From the NCBI RefSeq assembly GCF_014621695.1, contig NZ_CP061281.1:2356001-2420000 (forward strand): a stretch of DNA of 64,000 nucleotides. The letters run 5' to 3'. The translations under genes and the position numbers were made by a program. Each line of letters starts with the position of its first letter. Position 1 is the stretch's first letter. This stretch comes from Streptomyces xanthii. GTDB taxonomy: Bacteria; Actinomycetota; Actinomycetes; Streptomycetales; Streptomycetaceae. This document shows, piece by piece, positions 29,126 through 42,793 of this stretch. The notes beneath the pieces were generated by a model that saw only the letters and a program-made list of their open reading frames with translations, had not been told where the DNA came from and did not search any database.

Positions 29126-29134
29126 CCCGTGGGG

Positions 29135-29737
29135 TCACCGGTCGGAGGGCTCCTCGCGGGGGTCCTCCGGCCAGTCGCCGCGCCCGGCCACGTGCAGGAC
29201 GAGCGCGGCGATGTTCCACGCGTCGTCCTCGCCCCGGTGGTGCCGCCCCTCCAGCGGCAGCCCGGCCACGTCCAGCGCCTGCGCCATGCCGGGCCGCCGG
29301 CGCAGCCCGTGGCTCCCGGTGAAGACGGCCTTGGCGTTGATGTGCGTACGCCCGAAGGGGTAGCGGGCGCCGGGCGCCGCGCACTGCCGCTCGAACTGCT
29401 TGCGGTCGTAGTCGCCCCAGCTCGCCCAGGCCCTGGTCCGCGCCGCGTGCTCGTCCCGCAGGATCCGACAGGCCTCCGCGAAGGAGACCCCTCCCGCGAC
29501 CTGGTCCTGCGTGAGCCCGGTGAGCTCGGTGCAGAACGGGCTGACGCTGGACCGCTCGGGCCGCACCAGGATCCCGTGCCGCGCGATCCGCTCACCGGCC
29601 GCCAGGTCCACGACGGTCAGCCCGACCTCGATGATCTCGCTGACGGCTCCGGGCGGCGGCTGTCCGTCCCAGCAGGTGGCCTCGACGTCGACGACGTTGA
29701 GGAGGTGCGGGTGGCGTTCCGGCGGCGCGCTGGTCAT
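29135..29737 (-). CDS. DEDDh 3'-5' exonuclease family protein
   Basis: A 200-aa exonuclease domain protein of the ERI-1/KapD type. ATG 29737. Exo I reads VVDVEATCWD (DxE), Exo II lies in RAWASWGDYDRKQFE, and Exo III is HHRGEDDAWNIAAL. It covers the whole domain with nothing appended. Likely a nucleic-acid trimming enzyme; RNA or DNA preference cannot be told. It converges with the MBL gene, 9 bp apart. Confidence 0.88.
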   Translation of the reverse strand: MTSAPPERHPHLLNVVDVEATCWDGQPPPGAVSEIIEVGLTVVDLAAGERIARHGILVRPERSSVSPFCTELTGLTQDQVAGGVSFAEACRILRDEHAARTRAWASWGDYDRKQFERQCAAPGARYPFGRTHINAKAVFTGSHGLRRRPGMAQALDVAGLPLEGRHHRGEDDAWNIAALVLHVAGRGDWPEDPREEPSDR

Positions 29738-29779
29738 GCGCGGCAGCGTACGGATCCGTCCCGGGCCCGGGCGAGCGGA

Positions 29780-30166
29780 TTACGGCCAGTCGACCAGGGC
29801 CAGGAACACCAGGTAGGCGACGACGATCATGGCGGGAGCCGCGAACGCGAGGCGGGTCCTGCGGGCCGCGAACCGTGCCGCGGCCCTCTCCCGGTGCGGC
29901 AGCGCCCATGCGACGGTCAGCAGCAGGACGGCCACGCCGACCAGGAGGAAGAAGACCGCGATCGCCCGGTAGAAACTCGCGTCGAACCGGTCCGACTGAG
30001 CGCGCGTGCACGCGTCACAGGCCATCGGCGCGAGCGCCGCGAATCCGAAGGCGCAGTATCCGGCCAGCAGGGTCACCACGCTGGAGAGCAGCGGGGCGAA
30101 CCACCAGCCGCGGACCACCTCGGAGTGGGGGGCAGGCAGCAGATCGGGGCTCCGTCCGTTCCTCAT
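29780..30166 (-). CDS. Small membrane protein, unknown function
   Basis: A 128-aa protein with three predicted transmembrane helices (about 22-45, 68-90, 105-125) and a CDAC motif between the first two (APMACDACTRAQ), which could form an extracytoplasmic disulfide. ATG 30166 follows GGAGG at a long distance. No family recognised. Confidence 0.7.
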   Translation of the reverse strand: MRNGRSPDLLPAPHSEVVRGWWFAPLLSSVVTLLAGYCAFGFAALAPMACDACTRAQSDRFDASFYRAIAVFFLLVGVAVLLLTVAWALPHRERAAARFAARRTRLAFAAPAMIVVAYLVFLALVDWP

Positions 30167-30237
30167 GCTTCGAGGAAACCTCCGGACGGAGCGCTCCGCC
30201 TGAGCCCCCGTACTCAGGGCCTACTCAGCCACGGGGC

Positions 30238-30801
30238 CTACTCGGCGGCCCCGAAGCTCACCTCCGCGGTGTCCACGGTCCCGCCGCAGCGGCCCGGCGC
30301 CTTCTGGAAGCCCCAGTACAGGTTGGTGTGCGCGATGACCAGCTCCGGGGCGGGCGCCCCGAACTGGGTCAGGTCCTCCGTCGTGTGCGCGTCACCGACG
30401 AGCGTCACGTCGTAGCCGCGCACGAAGCCGCCGTGGAGCGTCGAGCGGATGCACGCGTCGCTCTGGGCGCCGCTCACGACGAGCCGCCCCACCCCCCGCT
30501 CGGCGAGCAGCGCCTCCAGCTCGGTGTCCTCGAAGGAGTCGCTGTAGCGCTTGTGGACCAGCGGCTCGCCCTCGCGCCGGGGCAGCTCGGACACGTACTG
30601 CCACGCCTCGCTCCCCTCCTTCAGGCCGCCGTCGTCGGAGTGCTGCACCCAGATCACGGGCACGTCCTCGGTGCGCGCGCGGTCGACGAGCGACGCGATG
30701 TTCGCGATGACCTCGTCGCGGCGGGGGGCGCCTTCGACGACCCCGTTCTGCACGTCGATCACCAGCAGTGCGGTGCCGGGCCTGTCGGGCAGAGTGGTCA
30801 T
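30238..30801 (-). CDS. Isochorismatase-family cysteine hydrolase
   Basis: A 187-aa protein from ATG 30801 with SD AGGAGG. The catalytic triad motifs are VIDVQNG (Asp), VHKRYSDSF (Lys) and SGAQSDACIRST (Cys). This is the nicotinamidase/isochorismatase fold. Substrates of such stand-alone members range over amides and N-carbamoyl compounds, and no specific one can be assigned. It sits downstream of the MFS pump gene, with a 107-bp gap. Confidence 0.9.
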   Translation of the reverse strand: MTTLPDRPGTALLVIDVQNGVVEGAPRRDEVIANIASLVDRARTEDVPVIWVQHSDDGGLKEGSEAWQYVSELPRREGEPLVHKRYSDSFEDTELEALLAERGVGRLVVSGAQSDACIRSTLHGGFVRGYDVTLVGDAHTTEDLTQFGAPAPELVIAHTNLYWGFQKAPGRCGGTVDTAEVSFGAAE

Positions 30802-30908
30802 GGTGCGAGCCTCCTGGTGGGTGGTCCTCGTCGGACGTCCTGGTAGGTCGTTCTCCAACTGCTGCCACCCTAGGCCGCCCCACTGACAACAGCCCCGGGA
30901 TGTCTTCC

Positions 30909-32609
30909 TCAGCCCTGGCCCGCGAGCACCGGTTCGCCCGGTTCTCCGGCCTCGGCCGGCGTCTGCTCCCCGTCGGCGTCCTGCGCGGCGCCCCGCCCCT
31001 TGCGCGGCAGCAACGCCCCCACCAGCACGGTGCCCACGCCGAGGATCACCGCCCCGACGACGCTCGTGTGCGCCACCGCGTCCGAGAACGAGGAGCCCAC
31101 CGCGTCCGCCATCTGCCGGGCGCCGTCCGCGAGTTGTCCCGCCTGCGCCTTCAACTGCGCGGCCTGCTGCGGGTCTCCGGCGGCCGCCGCCTGCCCGGCG
31201 AGCTTGTCGGCCTGCGCCCCGATCTGCCGCGCGACCGCGTACCCGGCGCCCACCGAGTCCTGCGCGGTGGCCAGCGCCTCTCCGGGCAGCTTCGTCCCGG
31301 CGGTGGCGTCGGACAGCTGCGAGGAGTACGAACCGGCGAGCACAGAGCCCAGGATCGCGATGCCGAGCGAGCCGCCGAGTTCGAGGGAGGTGTCGTTGAC
31401 GGCTCCGCCCACGCCGAGCTCGGCCTCCGGGAACGCTCCCATGATCGCGTCGGTGCAGGGCGAGAGCGCGAGCCCGATGGCGAGCCCGAGGATCACGAGC
31501 GGCAGCACGAAGTCCCCGTACGAGGATCCGGCGTCGACGCGCGTCAGCAGGGCCAGCGCGGTGGTGCCGCCGACCATGCCCGCGGTGACGGTGATCTTCA
31601 TGCCGATGCGCGGGGTGAGGTACCCCGTGAGCGCGGACCCGACGAACACGGCGCCGGCCAGCGGCAGCATCCGTACGCCGGTCTCCAGGGCGTCGTAGCC
31701 GAGCACGAACTGGAGGTGCTGGGTCAGGTAGTAGAACGCGCCGAAGACGGCCAGGAAGAAGAGGGCGACGGCGAGGTTCGACCCGGCGAACCGGCGGTTC
31801 GCGAACCGGCGCACGTCCAGCACCGGCCGCGGGTGCCGCAGCTCCCACAGCACGAACGCGACGAGCGCGACCCCGGCGACCACGGCCGCGCCGACGGCCT
31901 TCACGCCCCAGCCGAAGTGCGGCCCCTCGATGATCATGTAGACGAGCGCGCCGACCCAGACCACGGACAGCAGCCCGCCGACGTAGTCGATCCGGTGCTG
32001 GTGGGCCGCCTTGGACGGCGGAACGAGGACGAGCGCGCCCACGATCGCGAGCACGGCGACCGGCACGTTGATGAGGAAGGTCGAGGCCCAGCCGTGGTCC
32101 CGCAGCAGCGCGCCGGCGACCAGCGGCCCGGCCGCGATGGCCAGCCCCGCGGTCGCGGTCCACAGCACGATCGCCTTGGCCCGCTCCCCCTTGGGGAACG
32201 TCGCGGCCAGCAGCGACAGCGTGGCCGGCATGATCATCGCCGCGCCGACGCCCATCACGGCGCGAGCGGCGATGACCCCGGTCCCGCTGTCGACGAGCGA
32301 CCCGGCGACCGCGCCACCACCGAACACGACCAGGCCGAGGACCAGCGCCCCGCGCCGGCTGTACTTGTCGCCGATCGCGCCGAGCAGCAGCATCAGGGCC
32401 GCGTACGGCACGGTGTAGCCGTCGATGACCCACTGCAGGTCGGCGCTGGTCAGACCCAGGTCCTGCGTCATGTCGGGTGCCGCGACGGTCAGCGCCGTGT
32501 TGGCCATGACGATGATCAGCAGGCTGAGGCAGAGCACGAGAAGCGCCCACCAGCGGCGGGCGTACGGCCGGTCCATCGATTCGACCGGCTCATTCATGAC
32601 GAGACGCAT
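30909..32609 (-). CDS. DHA2-type MFS drug exporter (EmrB/QacA family)
   Basis: A 566-aa, 14-helix proton antiporter. ATG 32609 follows GGGAGGGG; a second ATG four codons later is possible. Motif A-like GDKYSRRGALVLG follows helix 2, and VGVAAMIMPATLSLL is the DHA2 motif-C region. The long central loop near 450-510 (QLKAQAGQLADGARQ) is unusual in its Gln/Ala-rich coiled-coil look. The divergent TetR gene and three operators in between indicate ligand-induced expression of an efflux pump. Confidence 0.93.
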   Translation of the reverse strand: MRLVMNEPVESMDRPYARRWWALLVLCLSLLIIVMANTALTVAAPDMTQDLGLTSADLQWVIDGYTVPYAALMLLLGAIGDKYSRRGALVLGLVVFGGGAVAGSLVDSGTGVIAARAVMGVGAAMIMPATLSLLAATFPKGERAKAIVLWTATAGLAIAAGPLVAGALLRDHGWASTFLINVPVAVLAIVGALVLVPPSKAAHQHRIDYVGGLLSVVWVGALVYMIIEGPHFGWGVKAVGAAVVAGVALVAFVLWELRHPRPVLDVRRFANRRFAGSNLAVALFFLAVFGAFYYLTQHLQFVLGYDALETGVRMLPLAGAVFVGSALTGYLTPRIGMKITVTAGMVGGTTALALLTRVDAGSSYGDFVLPLVILGLAIGLALSPCTDAIMGAFPEAELGVGGAVNDTSLELGGSLGIAILGSVLAGSYSSQLSDATAGTKLPGEALATAQDSVGAGYAVARQIGAQADKLAGQAAAAGDPQQAAQLKAQAGQLADGARQMADAVGSSFSDAVAHTSVVGAVILGVGTVLVGALLPRKGRGAAQDADGEQTPAEAGEPGEPVLAGQG

Positions 32610-32654
32610 GGCGGGCAGCCCCTCCCGGAAGCAGAGATCACGCGGCGCATCACA

Positions 32655-32717
32655 CTGCACACCGCTGTGCAATTACACACTGCTGTGCAATCTACGCCCT
32701 TGCACAGCGGTGTGCAA
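32655..32717. promoter_or_regulatory. Three 18-bp TetR operators between MFS and tetR
   Basis: Consensus TTGCACA-N4-TGTGCAA. O1 at 32655-32672 (CTGCACA ccgc TGTGCAA), O2 at 32673-32690 (TTACACA ctgc TGTGCAA) directly abutting it, and O3 at 32700-32717, a perfect palindrome. They lie 46 bp before the MFS start and 41 bp before the TetR start, so one repressor can silence both genes. Confidence 0.8.
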
Positions 32718-32757
32718 AACGATGGCGCCCGCTCCGCCTCGCGAGGGCCCGTGCACA

Positions 32758-33372
32758 ATGAACGGCGTGACTTCCGTACGAGCCGACGCCAACCGCCGCC
32801 GCATCCTCGACGTCGCGCTCGCCGAGCTGCTGCGCGACCCGGACGCCTCCATGGACCAGATCGCGCGCGCGGCCGGCGTGGTGCGCCGCACGGTGTACGG
32901 ACACTTCCCCAGCCGGGACGCACTCGTCGGGGCCCTGGTGGACGACGCGGCCCAGGCGGTCGCGGCCGCGCACCTCGCGGGCCGTGAGGGCATCGAGGAC
33001 CCGGCGGAGGCGGTGGCCCACTCGATCGTGGCGATCTGGCCGATCGCCGACCGCTACCGCCTCCTGGTCCACCTCGCCCAGCGCAGCGTCACGATGGAGG
33101 GCATCCGCGCCCGCCTCGCCCCGGTCCGCGAGGTCTGCGCCCAGCTCATCGAACAGGCCGTGGAGAAGGGCGAGTTCGTCTCGCCGCTCCCCGCCGCCGC
33201 GTTGGCGTACGTGCACGAGCAGGTCCTGTTCGGCCTGATGGAAGCCGTGAACGACGGTGCCCTCCCGGCTAAGGACGCCGGCCGCGCGGCGGTCGTCGCC
33301 GTGCTCTCCTCGGCGGGCTACCCCGCGCGGGAAGCGGAGCGCCTGGCCGACAGCGCGGCCCGCTCCCTCTAG
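32758..33372 (+). CDS. TetR-family repressor of the divergent MFS exporter
   Basis: A 204-aa regulator. The HTH lies at MDQIARAAGVVRRTVYGHFPSRDALV (about 35-60). The ATG at 32758 has GAGGG 11 nt upstream; a GTG three codons on (32767) is an alternative. The C-terminal ligand domain is helical and shows no special motif. The gene is divergent from the exporter, with three operators between, which is the usual self-regulated arrangement. Confidence 0.9.
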   Translation: MNGVTSVRADANRRRILDVALAELLRDPDASMDQIARAAGVVRRTVYGHFPSRDALVGALVDDAAQAVAAAHLAGREGIEDPAEAVAHSIVAIWPIADRYRLLVHLAQRSVTMEGIRARLAPVREVCAQLIEQAVEKGEFVSPLPAAALAYVHEQVLFGLMEAVNDGALPAKDAGRAAVVAVLSSAGYPAREAERLADSAARSL

Positions 33373-33507
33373 GACCGCATCGGACCTACATCGCGCCTGT
33401 CGTCCCTCTCCACCAGGCCGGCAAAACCGTTCGGCCGGCGAGGCCCGCCACGGGAGGACGACCCGATGTCCGAATTGACGCCCCGGCGGAATTGCCCGTA
33501 AACGCAG

Positions 33508-33540
33508 AAAACCCCGGACCGTGTCCCGGTCCGGGGTTTT
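33508..33540. terminator. Bidirectional terminator of rRNA operon and tetR
   Basis: A perfect 14-bp stem AAAACCCCGGACCG / CGGTCCGGGGTTTT with a 5-nt loop; A/T flanks give a T-run on both strands. It lies 12 bp beyond the 5S rRNA 3' end and 135 bp after tetR. One of the few intrinsic terminators with a T-tract here. Confidence 0.9.
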
Positions 33541-33551
33541 CTTCAAAATTT

Positions 33552-33670
33552 GTTCGGCGGCGTCCTACTCTCCCACAGGGTCCCCCCTGCAGTACCATCG
33601 GCGCTGTGAGGCTTAGCTTCCGGGTTCGGAATGTAACCGGGCGTTTCCCTCACGCTATGACCACCGAAAC
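33552..33670 (-). rRNA. rrf: 5S ribosomal RNA
   Basis: The minus strand reads GTTTCGGTGGTCATAGCG at the 5' end and GACGCCGCCGAACA at the 3' end, which pair as helix I. The internal CCGAACCCGGAAGCTAAG segment is characteristic of actinobacterial 5S rRNA. About 119 nt; ends may be off by one or two. Confidence 0.93.
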
Positions 33671-33736
33671 ACTATGAAACTGACAACCGGAGTCGTGGCC
33701 TATGACTACGACGGTCGTTCGTGGTTTCAGAACCAA

Positions 33737-33753
33737 CACAGTGGACGCGAGCA
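33737..33753 (-). other. 23S rRNA processing stem, 3' strand
   Basis: These 17 bases are the exact reverse complement of 36883-36899 just before the 23S 5' end. The two flanks can form the long stem cleaved by RNase III to free pre-23S rRNA. Confidence 0.75.
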
Positions 33754-33757
33754 ACTG

Positions 33758-38712
<4,955 letters not shown>

Positions 38713-39371
38713 TGTTTCCCCGTAATCGGGGTGACACCACGAGAGCGGAACCAGAGGGAGGAATAATCCCTCGGTTCACAGCGTCCTCGCTGTGCGCCTA
38801 CCGGACAGTGCCCGGCAGGACTTTTTCAAAGGAACCTCGTCCCAGCCGAATGGCCGGAGACGGGGTATCAACATATCTGGCGTTGATTTTTGGCACGCTG
38901 TTGAGTTCTCAAGGAACGGACGCTTCCTTTGTACTCACCCTCTCGGGCTTTCCTCCGGGCGCTTCCCTTCGGTCTTGCGTTTCCGACTCTATCAGACCGT
39001 TTCACCGGCCGATTTCCTCGGGGTCTTGCTGGTCTTGCTTTTTCGCTTTCCGGCCTTTCGGCCTTCCTGCGGTGTCGACTCTATCAGATCCTTTCGGGCC
39101 TGATTCCCAGTCAACTGGTTTGTCTTCGCGGCTGTTGGGCCGTTCCGACGTCCCAAACATTAGCGGAACCGCTGGGCAATTCCTAATCCGTCCGACCGAA
39201 TTGAATTCGGGCACGCCGAAATCAACCCCGCCAGGGGATCGCGCTGGTGTTTGGTTGCCGCGTGAGCGGCGGAGGTGCTGCCGTGGACCGTGTGGCGGCC
39301 CGGACAACTCGAAGGACCTTACGCCACTACGGCTGGTAGTACAAACCGAGGGGGCGGCCGCGTGGGGACGC
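38713..39371 (-). promoter_or_regulatory. rRNA operon leader and promoter region
   Basis: On the minus strand the leader contains TTGAGAACTCAA followed by CAGCGTGCC (38892-38912), a standard actinomycete antitermination box. Two copies of CTGATAGAGTCG (complement at 38984-38995 and 39076-39087, 92 bp apart) are likely -10 regions of tandem promoters; the distal one has TTGACT upstream. A 15-bp palindrome CCGAATT-G-AATTCGG lies at 39196-39210. No coding gene is seen in these 659 bp. Confidence 0.7.
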
Positions 39372-40793
39372 TCAGGCGCCGACCGGCTCCTTCTCCAGCG
39401 TCGGTCCGCCGTCGCGCGGGGCCGGGACGTCGTCCTGGCCGGCGGTGTCGTCGGAGTCGAGCAGGGTGCGCTCGTCGAAGGGGAGCTCGCCGGCGAGGAC
39501 GCGGCGGACGCGGTCGCGGTCGACCTCGCCGGTCCAGGTGCCGATGAGCAGGGTGGCCACCGCGTTGCCCGCGAAGTTGGTGAGGGCGCGGGCCTCGCTC
39601 ATGAAGCGGTCGATGCCGATGATGAGGCCGACGCCGTCGACCAGGCCCGGCTTGTGGGACTGGAGGCCGGAGGCGAGGACGGCGATGCCCGAGCCGGAGA
39701 CTCCGGCGGCGCCCTTCGACGCGATCATCATGAAGAGGAGCAGGCCGATCTGCTGGCCGATGCTCATGGGCTGGTCCATCGCGTCGGCGATGAAGAGGGA
39801 CGCCATGGTCAGATAGATCATGGTGCCGTCGAGGTTGAACGAGTAGCCGGTCGGGACGGTGATGCCGACGACCGGGCGGCTGACGCCGAGGTGCTCCATC
39901 TTCGCGATGAGTCGGGGCAGCGCCGACTCGGACGAGGAGGTGGACAGGATCAGCAGGAATTCGCGGCCCAGGTACTTGAGGAGCGCGAAGATGTTGAAGC
40001 CCGTCGCGAGGCGGAGGATCACCGCGAGGACGACTCCGACGAACAGCGCGCAGGTGACGTAGAAGCCGATCATGATCGTGGCGAGGGCCTTGAGGGCGTC
40101 GATGCCGGTCTCGCCGATGACGGCGGCCATGGCGCCGAAGGCGCCGATCGGGGCGGCCCACATGATCATGCCGAGGACACGGAAGACGAGCTTCTGGATG
40201 TGCTCGATGCCGCGCAGGACGGGTTCGCCGGAGCGGCCCATGGCCTGGAGGGCGAAGCCGACGAGGAGGGCGACCAGGAGGGTCTGGAGGACCTCTCCCT
40301 GGGTGAAGGCGGAGACGAGCGTCGTCGGGATGATGCCGAGGACGAAGTCGGTGGGGCCTTCGGCGGCGTCCTTGGCGGCGGTCTGGCCGACGTCCTTGGT
40401 GGCTTCGGTGAGGTGCATGCCGGAGCCGGGGTCGAGGATGTTGCCGACGACGAGGCCGATGGCGAGGGCGACGGCCGACATCACGATGAAGTAGCCGAGG
40501 GCGAGGCCGCCGACCTTGCCGATCTTGGCGGCCTTCCGTACGGAGCCGACGCCGAGGACGATCGTGCAGAAGATGATCGGGGAGATCATCATCTTGATCA
40601 GGTTCACGAAGCCCGTGCCGACGGGCTTGAGCTCCTTGGCGAAGTCGGGTGCCGCGAAGCCGACGGCGATGCCGAGCAGTACGGCGACGATGACGGCGAT
40701 GTACAGATAGTGGGTGCGGTCCCGCTTGGCGGGGGCCTGCGGTGCGGCTGCGGGCGGGGGCGGGGTCGCGGTCCCGTTCTCGGTGTCGGCCAC
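39372..40793 (-). CDS. dctA: C4-dicarboxylate/cation symporter (DAACS family)
   Basis: A 473-aa membrane carrier that takes up succinate, fumarate or malate with cations. The GTG start at 40793 is set by SD AGGAGGA. Helices begin at about residue 28 (THYLYIAVIVAVLLG). Family motifs are the serine-rich STSSSESALPRLIAKME and NLDGTMIYLTMASLFIADAM, with a final GTWTGEVDRDRV. It is divergent from a CitA/DcuS-type sensor-regulator pair, which probably induces it. DAACS members also carry glutamate/aspartate; the dicarboxylate call rests on length, motifs and this context. Confidence 0.9.
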   Translation of the reverse strand: MADTENGTATPPPPAAAPQAPAKRDRTHYLYIAVIVAVLLGIAVGFAAPDFAKELKPVGTGFVNLIKMMISPIIFCTIVLGVGSVRKAAKIGKVGGLALGYFIVMSAVALAIGLVVGNILDPGSGMHLTEATKDVGQTAAKDAAEGPTDFVLGIIPTTLVSAFTQGEVLQTLLVALLVGFALQAMGRSGEPVLRGIEHIQKLVFRVLGMIMWAAPIGAFGAMAAVIGETGIDALKALATIMIGFYVTCALFVGVVLAVILRLATGFNIFALLKYLGREFLLILSTSSSESALPRLIAKMEHLGVSRPVVGITVPTGYSFNLDGTMIYLTMASLFIADAMDQPMSIGQQIGLLLFMMIASKGAAGVSGSGIAVLASGLQSHKPGLVDGVGLIIGIDRFMSEARALTNFAGNAVATLLIGTWTGEVDRDRVRRVLAGELPFDERTLLDSDDTAGQDDVPAPRDGGPTLEKEPVGA

Positions 40794-41002
40794 GGTTCCT
40801 CCTGACGACGGCGTCGGGGTGCTGGGGGCGTACGGGTCGTGCGAGGTCGCGCGGGGTTCTTCGGGTGGAGGCCCGGTCGGCGTCGGGTCTCGCGGTGCGC
40901 CTCTGCCTCGGTGCACGTACGTACAGGCCGTGCGGCTCACGTCCTGCGGATCCCGGTGACTATCTCCCAGGCCGTGAGGGCCGTCACCCTTCCGTTCATT
41001 TA

Positions 41003-41020
41003 GTTCGCACTTATACGAAC
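41003..41020. promoter_or_regulatory. Dyad in the dctA-sensor kinase divergent promoter
   Basis: GTTCG-N8-CGAAC (41003-41007, 41016-41020) surrounds TTATAC, a -10-like hexamer for the kinase gene beginning at 41036. It could be a response-regulator or repressor site. Confidence 0.35.
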
Positions 41021-41035
41021 AGGCACACTGGCGTC

Positions 41036-42793
41036 ATGTGCCTCCCCCGTCCTCGCAGCCTGGCCGGCCAGCTCTTCGCGATGCAGGTCGTGCTGGTCGC
41101 GGTCGTCGTGGCCGGGTGTGCGCTGTTCATGTACGTCAGCGACCGGGGGCAGGCGGAGGACGCGGCGCGGCGGCAGGCGACGGCGGTGGCGCGGTCGGTG
41201 GCCGACGCGGGGTCGGTGCGGGAGGCGATCACCGGGGGCGGGGATCCGACGGTGCGGTTGCAGCCGTACGCGGACGAGGTGCGGGGGCACACCGGGGTCG
41301 ACTTCGTGACGATCATGGATCCGGCGGGGATCCGGTGGACGCATCCGGACGAGGACCGGATCGGCGAGCGGTTCCTGGGGCACATCGGGCCGGCTCTGAA
41401 GGGGCGGACGTTCTCGGAGACGTACACGGGGACGCTGGGAGCGTCTGTGCGGGTGGTGACGCCGGTGTACGCGGTGCGGGACGGACGGAACCAGGTGGTG
41501 GGGCTGGTCAGTGCCGGCATCACGATCGACGAGATCACGGCGCAGGCGCGGGGGCAACTGCTCGCGGTGGCGGGGGTGGCGCTGGCGGCGCTGGTGCTGG
41601 GCGGCGTGGGGACGTACGTGATCAACGCGCGGCTGCGGCGGCACACGCACGGGATGAACTCGACGGAGCTGAGCCGGATGCACGCCTATCACCAGGCGGC
41701 GCTGCACGCGGTGCGTGAGGGTCTGGTGATGCTGGACGGGCAGCGGCGGGTGGCGCTGATGAACGACGGGGCGCGGGAGCTGCTCGGGGTCGGGGCCGGG
41801 GACGCGGCGGTGGGGCGGTCGGTGGCGGAGCTGGGGCTGCCGCGGGCGTTGACGGGGGCGCTGCTGGCGGCGGAGCCGCGGGTGGACGAGGTGCATCTGA
41901 CGGCGGACCGGGTGGTGGTCGTGAACACGTCTCCGGTGGCGAGCGGGGAGCGGCGGGGCACGGTGGTGACCTTGCGCGATCACACGGAGCTGCAGGCGGT
42001 GATGGGTGAGCTGGACTCGGAGCGGGGGTTCACGCAGGCGCTGCGGTCGCAGGCGCACGAGGCGGCGAACCGGTTGCACACGGTGGTGTCGCTGATCGAG
42101 CTGGGGCGGGCGGACGAGGCGGTCGAGTTCGCGACGGCGGAGCTGGAGCTGGCGCAGGCGCTGACGGATCAGGTGGTGGGGGCGGTGAGCGAGCCGGTGC
42201 TGGCGGCGCTGTTGCTGGGCAAAGCGGCGCAGGCGAACGAGCGCGGGGTGGAGCTGATGGTGTCGGCGGACACGCGGATCGACGACGGGCTGCTGCCGCG
42301 GGCGGTGCCGGCGCGGGACCTGGTGACGGTGCTCGGCAATCTGGTGGACAACGCGGTGGACGCGGCGCAGGGGTCGCCGGGCGCGCGGGTCACGGTGACG
42401 GCGCTGACGGCGGGCGAGGAGCTGGTGCTGCGGGTCGCGGACAGCGGGCCCGGGGTGGATCCGGCGCACGCGGACGATGTCTTCGAGCGCGGCTGGTCGA
42501 CGAAGCCGGCGGGGCCCGGTGGTCGTGGCCTGGGTCTGGCGCTCGTACGGCAGGCGGTGGCGCGGGGCGGCGGCGTGCTGACGCTGGACCGCTCGGCGGA
42601 CGGCGGGGCGGAGTTCACGGTGCGGTTGCCGCTGGGCGGGGCGAGGCCGGGGTCCGCGGCGTCGGACGAGGGGGTTCCGGGGCCGCGGGGCGGCGGCGCC
42701 GACGGGGCTCCGCGGGAGGCGGGCGCGGAACGGTCGGGGTCGGTGGCCGGGCGCGGTGACGCGGATGCGGCGCAGAGAGGCGGGCGGCGATGA
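41036..42793 (+). CDS. CitA/DcuS-type sensor histidine kinase
   Basis: A 585-aa membrane sensor. ATG 41036 has no good SD. An N-terminal transmembrane helix (about 10-32), an extracellular Cache/PAS sensor (DFVTIMDPAGIRWTHPDEDRIG, GASVRVVTPVYA), a second helix (about 178-198), a cytoplasmic PAS (VREGLVMLDGQRRVALMN) and the SpoB-like dimerisation helix with phospho-acceptor His341 (SQAHEAANRLHTVVSL) follow in order. HATPase motifs are NLVDNAVDA, DSGPGV and GRGLGLALV. A 60-residue Gly/Ala-rich tail follows. It overlaps the regulator gene by 4 bp and likely senses extracellular dicarboxylate or citrate. Confidence 0.93.
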   Translation: MCLPRPRSLAGQLFAMQVVLVAVVVAGCALFMYVSDRGQAEDAARRQATAVARSVADAGSVREAITGGGDPTVRLQPYADEVRGHTGVDFVTIMDPAGIRWTHPDEDRIGERFLGHIGPALKGRTFSETYTGTLGASVRVVTPVYAVRDGRNQVVGLVSAGITIDEITAQARGQLLAVAGVALAALVLGGVGTYVINARLRRHTHGMNSTELSRMHAYHQAALHAVREGLVMLDGQRRVALMNDGARELLGVGAGDAAVGRSVAELGLPRALTGALLAAEPRVDEVHLTADRVVVVNTSPVASGERRGTVVTLRDHTELQAVMGELDSERGFTQALRSQAHEAANRLHTVVSLIELGRADEAVEFATAELELAQALTDQVVGAVSEPVLAALLLGKAAQANERGVELMVSADTRIDDGLLPRAVPARDLVTVLGNLVDNAVDAAQGSPGARVTVTALTAGEELVLRVADSGPGVDPAHADDVFERGWSTKPAGPGGRGLGLALVRQAVARGGGVLTLDRSADGGAEFTVRLPLGGARPGSAASDEGVPGPRGGGADGAPREAGAERSGSVAGRGDADAAQRGGRR

